A stretch of DNA of 64,000 nt from the NCBI GenBank assembly GCA_963849635.1, contig CAWKIA010000037.1:186001-250000 (forward strand), given 5' to 3'. Positions 58,517-64,000 of the stretch are shown here, one piece after another. Under the pieces are notes generated by a model. It searched no databases, had not been told where the DNA came from, and worked only from the letters and a program-made list of their open reading frames with translations. Position numbers and translations under genes: made by a program. The DNA is from CAVRUD01 sp963849635. Lineage in GTDB: Bacteria > Chloroflexota > Chloroflexia > Thermomicrobiales > UBA6265. Position 1 is the first letter of the stretch; every line of letters starts with the position of its first letter.

Positions 58517-58552
58517 GGGGGCTGGCAATTGCCGGCCCCCTCTCCGTCTTTT
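58517..58552 (+). terminator. Rho-independent terminator after the sortase-fusion gene
   Basis: Stem GGGGGCTGGC and GCCGGCCCCC (one G-T pair) with loop AATT, followed by TCTCCGTCTTTT. It begins 35 bases after the stop codon. Confidence 0.75.
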
Positions 58553-58734
58553 CGCCTGCCCCGAGCCGTACCAGGCCCGCTAGGAATTCAGGCCTAGAAC
58601 GGACATGGTCTTTTTGCCAATGGTATGCGTTCGTTCACAGAAATCGGCGCTATACTGTCCGTACACGGCTCAACGCGACCAGACCGGCGATGGACCGGGG
58701 GCGAAAGTTGGGCTAAGGGGGAGGGGACCGGGCG

Positions 58735-59283
58735 ATGGACAGTTCATTGGTCCAGCGGATGATCGGGGCTGCGCGGCTCGATTCGGCGACGTACGAAGAG
58801 GTTGAGCGAGACAAGTCCGCGACACAGCAGGCGCTGATCGTCGTGATCTTGGCCGCCGTCGCAGCCGGTATTGGTGCACTTGGCAGCGATGACGTCGGGC
58901 AGGGGATCATCGGCGGTGTGATTGGCTCGGTTGTAGGCTGGGCCGTGTTTGCCGCTGCTGTTTACTTTGTCGGTACACGCCTTACCGCGGGTACACAAAC
59001 AGAGGCCGATTGGGGGCAGGTAGCCAGGACGATGGGCTTCGCCTATACCCCACAACTTCTGGCGGTCTTTGGATTCATTCCTGTATTGGGGTGGATTCTT
59101 GGCGGAGTCGGAGCCATCTGGGGACTGATCGCTTCCATCGTAGCGATCCGGCAGTCACTCGACATCAGTACAGGACGGGCCGTTGCGACGGCCATCGTGG
59201 CGATGATCGCGCCTTCTGTCGTTGTCATCGTTGTCGGGCTCATCTTGGGTGGAACGGCAGTGGGTTTGAGTGCGCTGTTCTAA
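58735..59283 (+). CDS. YIP1 family membrane protein
   Basis: A 182-residue protein with about five membrane helices. The YIP1 pattern is seen in the N-terminal amphipathic DSSLVQRMIGAARLDSATYEE, then hydrophobic segments and the conserved GFAYTPQLLAVFGFIPVLGW. Bacterial YIP1 proteins have no assigned role. TATACT at 58651-58656 may be the -10 box of this gene. A strong terminator follows at 59314. Confidence 0.8.
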   Translation: MDSSLVQRMIGAARLDSATYEEVERDKSATQQALIVVILAAVAAGIGALGSDDVGQGIIGGVIGSVVGWAVFAAAVYFVGTRLTAGTQTEADWGQVARTMGFAYTPQLLAVFGFIPVLGWILGGVGAIWGLIASIVAIRQSLDISTGRAVATAIVAMIAPSVVVIVVGLILGGTAVGLSALF

Positions 59284-59313
59284 CTTGGTGCGAGTCCAGT
59301 GGAGGCTCTAACA

Positions 59314-59352
59314 GTGGGGGGCGGCCTGTCAAGGGCCGCCCCCCACATGTTT
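59314..59352 (+). terminator. Rho-independent terminator after the YIP1 gene
   Basis: Perfect 13-bp stem GTGGGGGGCGGCC and GGCCGCCCCCCAC around loop TGTCAAG, followed by ATGTTTT. It starts 31 bases after the stop codon. Confidence 0.85.
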
Positions 59353-59480
59353 TGTGCGATGTCCGATTCAACCAAGCCCACGATCCGAATTGAGGGATAT
59401 ACTGCGCCACCGACTAGATGACCTGTTGGGCTCAGGATCGCGCTCTGGCGACTCCGGGCCGAGGTGTGGCACAGCGCGAT

Positions 59481-60843
59481 ATGGGCAGGTATATCCGGCG
59501 GATATCGAGCTATGGGCGGGAGATCAAGCTCTTCCTGCTCTTCAATATGCTGGTCTATATCGGCGTTGGCGTCTTCGCGCTGGTCTTCAACCTGTACCTC
59601 TATTCCCTCGACCTGCGCGAGGACTACATCGGCGCGTTCTCGGCGGTGCAAACGCTCGCAATGGCGGGCGCCGCGCTGTCGATGGGGAAAATCCTCAACC
59701 AAGTTCGGCACCTGGCGCTGCATCACCTACGCCACGGCCGGGTACCTGGTCGTCTCGATCGCGCTCGCGGTCTTCGAGCACCCGATCGTGCTCCTCGTCC
59801 TTGCCGCCCTCTTCGGCATAACGCTGGCGCTGCTCTCGACCACGACGATGCCCTTCATCATCGAATGGGGTCGCCGCGACCAACGCCAAGACATCGCCAC
59901 CCTTGGCTTCTCGTTGATTTCACTTTCAACCACCTTCGGATCGTTGCTCGGCGGCGCCGCCCCGGCAGTAGCGGCAGGCGTCATCCCAGGGGTGGGATCG
60001 GAGAGCGCCGGAGCGTACCGCTGGACAATGATCTTGGGCACGCTGGTCACGTTTGCCGCGCTCCTGCCGCTCTTGAGGATGACCGAGGCCCGGAACAAGC
60101 CGCCTGCCCGAGAGACGGCCGCGGTCAAAGCGGTGGAGACTCCGGCCGACCGGAAGCAGGTTCGCCGAGATGTAACCGTCTTCGTGGCCATGGGCGGCAT
60201 CATGAGTCTCGGGGCCGGGATGGTCTTCCCGTTCTACAATGTCTACCTCAGCTCGCTCGGCGCCAGCACCGGCGAAGTCGGGCTGGTCTATGCGGCGGGT
60301 GGCCTTGCCGCCGCGGTGATCGGCCTCTCCGCCCCCTGGGTTTCCCGGCGCTTCGGCTCGATCTGGGCGGTCTTCTGGGTGCGGCTCTCGATCGCGCCGT
60401 TCTATCTCCTACTCATACTGACGCCGAACCTCTGGCTGGCGATTGCGACCCATCTGGTTCGCCAGACCAGCATCAGCATGGCCTGGCCGATCGACTCGAC
60501 GTTCATCTCGGAGGTCCTGCCCCCGCGAGCGCGGGCGAACGTCTTTGGCTACCGCTCCGCCCTGTGGAACCTGGGCTGGTCGATGGCCAGCCTGGCGGGA
60601 GGATGGATCATCGTCAAATCGGGCTACGATTGGACCTTCTTCAGCCTGATCGCGTTCACCGCTATTTCGGTGATCGTCTTCGTGACGTACTACGAACGCC
60701 ATCCGATGATCCGGGCCGGTCAGATTCCCTCGGCCCTGCCGCCACGGCGCCGGCTGGCCGCGGCCACAGCCGCAGTTGAGGCAGTGGATCTCGAGCAAGC
60801 CGCGACCAAGGAGGACGCCACTCCCCGGACCAGGGTTGCATGA
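59481..60843 (+). CDS. MFS transporter, one frameshift
   Basis: About 453 residues, about 12 membrane helices. LFLLFNMLVYIGVGVFALVF opens the chain; the second half restarts after a charged loop (about 210-245) with FVAMGGIMSLGAGMVFPFYN; VLPPRARANVFGYRSALWNLGW is typical of drug or sugar MFS exporters. The frame changes near 59700: CTCAACCAAGTTCGGCACC reads correctly with one C removed (Asn-Lys-Phe-Gly-Thr). The ATG at 59481 is a likely start. It overlaps the lipoprotein gene by ATGA. Confidence 0.82.
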
Positions 60844-61385
60844 GGAGATGGATAGTCCTCTCCGCTCTGGCGCTCCTGACCATGCTGGGTGGCTGCGGCG
60901 ACGACAATGGACCGACATCGGTCGATACGCCACCGGGCACGGCGGCGGCGATCGCCAGCCCGGCCGCCACACCACTGTTGGCGGCTACGGCACGGGCGGA
61001 GGTTACCGAGGAGGGCTACCTCACCGGCGATGGCGTTTGCGAGGCTCGGGTGCCAAAGACCTGGGTCGAAGACGCGCCCGGCACCGGCACGACCAGCGAT
61101 GGGCACACCTTTTCGGTCTTCGGCAACCAGCTCGTCGGGCCGGACTCCTGGACGACCGCCGCCAATCTCTTGCGCGATCAAACCAACCGCCAACCGGATG
61201 CCCAGCTGTCAGAGAACGACCACTCGGTGCGCATCACCTACGGCAACGGGGCCGGCCTGGCCTACCGGGTTCGATTCGCGGAGGTCTATTGCGACCTCCG
61301 CATAACAGGGACCGGCCGCCAGATCTCAGAGGCGGAACGGGCAACCTGGGAGAGGGTCATCGCGAGCTTGCAACCGGCAGGGTGA
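60840..61385 (+). CDS. Predicted lipoprotein of unknown function
   Basis: A 181-residue protein with a lipoprotein signal: WIVLSALALLTMLGGCGDD with the lipobox LGGC (Cys19). A low-complexity linker rich in Ala, Thr and Pro (25-52) is followed by a compact domain (55-180) with VCEARVPKTWVED and an RATWERVIASLQ end helix, similar in feel to PsbP/MOG1-like surface domains, but no family can be named. Its start overlaps the MFS stop. Confidence 0.7.
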   Translation: MRRWIVLSALALLTMLGGCGDDNGPTSVDTPPGTAAAIASPAATPLLAATARAEVTEEGYLTGDGVCEARVPKTWVEDAPGTGTTSDGHTFSVFGNQLVGPDSWTTAANLLRDQTNRQPDAQLSENDHSVRITYGNGAGLAYRVRFAEVYCDLRITGTGRQISEAERATWERVIASLQPAG

Positions 61386-61395
61386 GGAGAGAAAC

Positions 61396-61448
61396 GAGTT
61401 CCAAGATTCAAGTTCCAAGTTCCAAGTAACGAGAGGCGTGAGGCGTGA
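61396..61448. repeat. GTTCCAA and AGGCGTG short-tandem repeats
   Basis: GAGTTCCAAGATTCAAGTTC then CAAGTTCCAAGT, followed by GAGAGGCGTGAGGCGTGAGAG. The first part matches the array at 43798; the second resembles the CGTGAGA array at 35757. It lies between the lipoprotein and ThuA-like genes. Confidence 0.8.
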
Positions 61449-61461
61449 GAGGGAGAAAGGG

Positions 61462-62130
61462 ATGACGGCGAACGGGAAGAAGGCGTTGATGGTATGGGGC
61501 GGATGGGAGGGGCACGAGCCGAAGGCGTGCACCGACCGGTTCGCGCCGTACTTGCGGGACCAGGGGTTCGAGGTCGAGATATCGGACACGCTGGATGTCT
61601 ATCTCGACGCGGGCCGGATGAGTGGATTCGATCTGGTGGTGCCGGTTTGGACGATGGGGACCATCACGAGAGAGCAGGAGACCGGGCTGCTGACAGCGGT
61701 CAAAGCGGGGTTGAACGTGGCGGGATGGCATGGAGGCATGGCCGACTCGTTCCGCAATAACACCGAGTACCAGTTCATGGTCGGCGGCCAGTGGGTGGCC
61801 CACCCGGGCAACATCATCGACTACACCGTGAACATCCTCCCCGGCGACGATCCGATTACCGCCGGTCTGGCCGACTTCGCCATGCACTCGGAGCAGTACT
61901 ACCTCCATGTCGACCCGTCGAACGAGGTGCTGGCGACGACGACCTTCACCGGCGAGCATGCCCCCTGGATCGACGGCTCCGTGATGCCGGTGGTCTGGAA
62001 GCGGCACTACGGCAAGGCACGCGTGTCCTATTGCTCGCTCGGCCACGTTGCCTCCGACTTCGACACGCCCGAAGCTCGCATCCTGGTCGAACGCGGCATG
62101 TTGTGGGCCGCGGGGTTGCTGGGCGAGTAG
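61462..62130 (+). CDS. ThuA-like domain protein
   Basis: A 222-residue protein with the glutamine-amidotransferase-like ThuA fold: ALMVWGGWEGHEP at the start, FDLVVPVWTMG, NVAGWHGGMADSFRN with the family His, and HSEQYYLHVDPSNEV. ThuA proteins take part in trehalose and related disaccharide 3-keto metabolism in rhizobia. The next gene is a Gfo/Idh/MocA dehydrogenase, a usual partner. GAGAAAGGG precedes the ATG at 61462. Confidence 0.87.
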   Translation: MTANGKKALMVWGGWEGHEPKACTDRFAPYLRDQGFEVEISDTLDVYLDAGRMSGFDLVVPVWTMGTITREQETGLLTAVKAGLNVAGWHGGMADSFRNNTEYQFMVGGQWVAHPGNIIDYTVNILPGDDPITAGLADFAMHSEQYYLHVDPSNEVLATTTFTGEHAPWIDGSVMPVVWKRHYGKARVSYCSLGHVASDFDTPEARILVERGMLWAAGLLGE

Positions 62131-62171
62131 GTGCGCCTGATTTACCGTCGATTGCATGCAGGAGCCAAATC

Positions 62172-63272
62172 ATGACCTCACCGCTCGCGGACAATCCGGT
62201 CCGCGTTGGCATCGTCGGCTGCGGCGTCATCAGTGACATCTACCTCAAGAACCTGGGCGCCACTCCTGGGGTCGAGGTGACCGCCTGCGCCGATCTGGTT
62301 CCCGAACGGGCCCAGGAGAAAGCCCAGAAATACGGTGTAGCCCGGGCGTGCGGTCCGGATGAGCTGCTGGCGGATTCCGAGATCGAGGTCGTCCTCAACC
62401 TGACGATCCCGAACGCCCACGCCTCGGTCGCCCGCGCCGCCGTCGCCGCCGGGAAGTCGGTCTACAACGAGAAGCCGCTCACGATCGACCTGGAGGAAGG
62501 GCGCCGGTTGATCGCCGAGGCTGACGCCCGGGGGGTGCTGGTCGGCTGTGCCCCGGACACCTTCCTTGGAGGTGGGCTCCAGACCTGCCGGGCCCTGATC
62601 GATTCCGGCGCCATCGGTGAGCCTGTGGCGGCCAATGCCTGGTTCCTGGCCCACGGGCATGAAAGCTGGCACCCGGACCCCGCCTTCTACTACAAGGCAG
62701 GGGGAGGGCCGATGTTCGATATGGGACCGTACTACCTGACCGCGCTCGTCTCGCTGCTTGGTCCGGTCCGGCGCGTGACTGGGCAGACCCGGATCACGTT
62801 CCCGCAGCGAACGATCACCTCGAAGCCCAAGTACGGAGAGGTGATCGACGTCGAGGTCCCGACCCACGTCACCGGCATCCTGGAGTTTGGCACCGGTGCC
62901 ATTGGCACAGTGACAACGAGCTTCGATGTCTGGGCTAGCGAGAATGCTCGCCTGGAAGTCTTCGGCGCGGAGGGCAGCCTGCGCCTGCCCGACCCAAACA
63001 CCTTTGGCGGGCCAGTCCAGATCCTCAAGAGTGGGAGCAAGACGTGGGAGGATGTTCCCCTCTCGCACGGCCACACGGAGAACAGTCGCGGACTGGGCGT
63101 TACCGATCTCGCGACAGCGCTTCGGGCCGGCGGGCAGCCCCGCGCTTCAGGAGCCCAGGCCCTTCATGTCCTCGAGATCATGCACGGGATTCACACATCG
63201 GCCACCGAAGCCCGGCACATCGACCTGACCAGTCTCTATTCCCGGCCGCCTGCATTCGAACCGACGACCTGA
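62172..63272 (+). CDS. Gfo/Idh/MocA family oxidoreductase
   Basis: A 366-residue NAD(P)-dependent sugar dehydrogenase. VRVGIVGCGVISDIYLKNL carries the Rossmann GxGxxS/G motif; NLTIPNAHASVARAA and YNEKPLTIDLEEGRRL contain the EKP catalytic motif; FYYKAGGGPMFDMGPYYLTAL is the family's GGG-DxG-H/Y region. Substrate is probably a sugar or inositol derivative, shared with the ThuA-like protein 41 bases upstream. The ATG at 62172 has CAGGAG upstream. Confidence 0.9.
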   Translation: MTSPLADNPVRVGIVGCGVISDIYLKNLGATPGVEVTACADLVPERAQEKAQKYGVARACGPDELLADSEIEVVLNLTIPNAHASVARAAVAAGKSVYNEKPLTIDLEEGRRLIAEADARGVLVGCAPDTFLGGGLQTCRALIDSGAIGEPVAANAWFLAHGHESWHPDPAFYYKAGGGPMFDMGPYYLTALVSLLGPVRRVTGQTRITFPQRTITSKPKYGEVIDVEVPTHVTGILEFGTGAIGTVTTSFDVWASENARLEVFGAEGSLRLPDPNTFGGPVQILKSGSKTWEDVPLSHGHTENSRGLGVTDLATALRAGGQPRASGAQALHVLEIMHGIHTSATEARHIDLTSLYSRPPAFEPTT

Positions 63273-63686
63273 TCTCCGCGACACCGACGCAGCAACGATG
63301 TGACTCTAAGGCAAGCACACGAACTTGGCCACGTTTTATGTAGTCCGGTTCGATTGATTGTCTCAGACAGAGAATGCCTGTCAGGCAAGTACCAGTGTTT
63401 TATGCATTGGGAGGATTGATATTTAGCCGAACGTGCTATAGAGTGATCTGTGACAGGTGAATAGTAATGGTGGAAAAGTACTGCTCCGCTGGCGGCTGTT
63501 AGTAGTGCTTTTGTGCTCCCGTATTAGTACGCACCTAGATCGCGAAGCTCCGCCGAAGGCAGGCTGTCCTCGCGAATGGACCTGTTCGCGCCAAGTTCGC
63601 GCACCACGGTCAAGCCGGGTGGCCATCAAGGTGGCCAGGCATCGCGGTGGTGAGTGGCGCTGAGGAAGTTGAAGGAAGGGACCTCC
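63273..63686. other. Intergenic region before the last gene
   Basis: About 410 bases, AT-richer than its surroundings. TTGATA (63416-63421) and TATAGA (63437-63442) with a 15-base spacer could be a promoter. A small palindrome TGCCTG-t-CAGGCA lies at about 63375-63387. GAAGGAAGG at about 63672 is the ribosome binding site of the next gene. Confidence 0.35.
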
Positions 63687-64000
63687 GTGGACGGTGATCG
63701 ATTCGACGATTGGAGCCGACGACTTGCTCGCCAACAGTCTCGGCGAACGGTAGTCAAGGCCGGGTTGGGTGCCGCGGTGCTTGGTGGCGCACTCGCCAGC
63801 CGGCAGGCGGCCTCGGCGCAGGGAAACCCGAACGAAGACTGCCCGGCCGGAACTTCGTTACTTATTAAGTTCGAGGGCTTCGGGACGGTTACCGTCGGCG
63901 TGCCGATCGTGTCCGGCACGGTCATCATCACTCCCACGACCGTCAAGGGCGCCGGCGACGTCATCAGCTCCGCGCCGGGCGCCATGGGTGAGTTGATCTC
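63687..64000 (+). CDS. Tat-secreted protein of unknown function, cut by the window end
   Basis: A GTG start at 63687 opens a frame that runs off the window (at least 104 residues). The N-terminus has a consensus twin-arginine motif in QQSRRTVVKAGLGAAVLGG (SRRxVxK) and a likely cleavage site after RQAASAQ. The mature part starts GNPNEDCPAGTSLL and has a beta-rich, Val/Thr-rich pattern (FGTVTVGVPIVSGTVIITP). No family recognised. GAAGGAAGG lies about seven bases before the GTG. Confidence 0.65.
   Translation, partial: MDGDRFDDWSRRLARQQSRRTVVKAGLGAAVLGGALASRQAASAQGNPNEDCPAGTSLLIKFEGFGTVTVGVPIVSGTVIITPTTVKGAGDVISSAPGAMGELI

Overview
The window is high-GC bacterial DNA that reads like a member of the Chloroflexota, probably class Thermomicrobia. 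This is an inference from gene style: Tat-type secreted proteins, LGFP-like L,D-transpeptidase, DUF433/DUF5615 toxin-antitoxin pair, Pnkp/Hen1 RNA repair, class E/F-like sortase, and intergenic repeats with the core CGTAGGGGCG. No rRNA, tRNA, CRISPR array or prophage was seen. At least 30 single-base frameshifts break about 15 otherwise well-conserved genes (worst: gltB, at least 11). Most look like uncorrected sequencing indels, so broken genes are described at full length with the break positions.

Layout. 1-2.4 kb: IS256-type transposase and a methyltransferase. 2.8-9.6 kb: L,D-transpeptidase, then a metal-handling group (His-rich thioredoxin-like membrane protein, CDF exporter, and a giant CopC-CopD-cytochrome c fusion). 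9.8-12.7 kb: chromate-type locus (divergent phosphatase-like protein, ChrB split into two genes, divergent MFS exporter). 12.8-13.6 kb: DUF433/DUF5615 pair. 13.6-21.9 kb: PucR-like regulator, glutamine synthetase and glutamate synthase (GS-GOGAT). 21.9-22.7 kb: an odd purine-rich stretch. 22.8-23.5 kb: VapBC-like pair. 23.5-29 kb: minus-strand operon with Pnkp and Hen1 (RNA repair and 3'-end methylation), an FMN-binding protein and an SDR. 29-32.5 kb: DUF983, DUF4260, LLM oxidoreductase, argininosuccinate synthase.

32.8-45.3 kb: carbohydrate or sugar-acid catabolism: ribose-type ABC transporter (binding protein, double ATPase, permease), cyclase-family hydrolase, methylmalonate-semialdehyde-type dehydrogenase, phosphoesterase, a decayed toxin-antitoxin pair, NAD epimerase, SDR, LysE exporter and a four-carbon acid-sugar kinase. 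45.3-49.8 kb: CrcB fluoride channel, a large membrane glycosyltransferase, TrmO-like and RlmN RNA methyltransferases. 49.9-53 kb: pxpA-pxpB-pxpC 5-oxoprolinase operon, with PxpC fused to a biotinyl domain, followed by a 388-bp element with perfect 50-bp inverted ends. 53.4-55.1 kb: phosphotransferase and PIG-L deacetylase. 55.8-58.5 kb: a secreted CnaB-like repeat protein ending in its own sortase domain. 58.7-64 kb: YIP1 protein, MFS transporter, lipoprotein, ThuA-like protein, Gfo/Idh/MocA dehydrogenase and the start of a Tat-secreted protein.

Most unusual points: the CnaB-sortase chimera, the PxpC-biotinyl fusion, the CopC-CopD-cytochrome-NTF2 fusion, the Pnkp gene split by an in-frame stop between its phosphatase and ligase modules, and the inverted-repeat element at 52982-53369.
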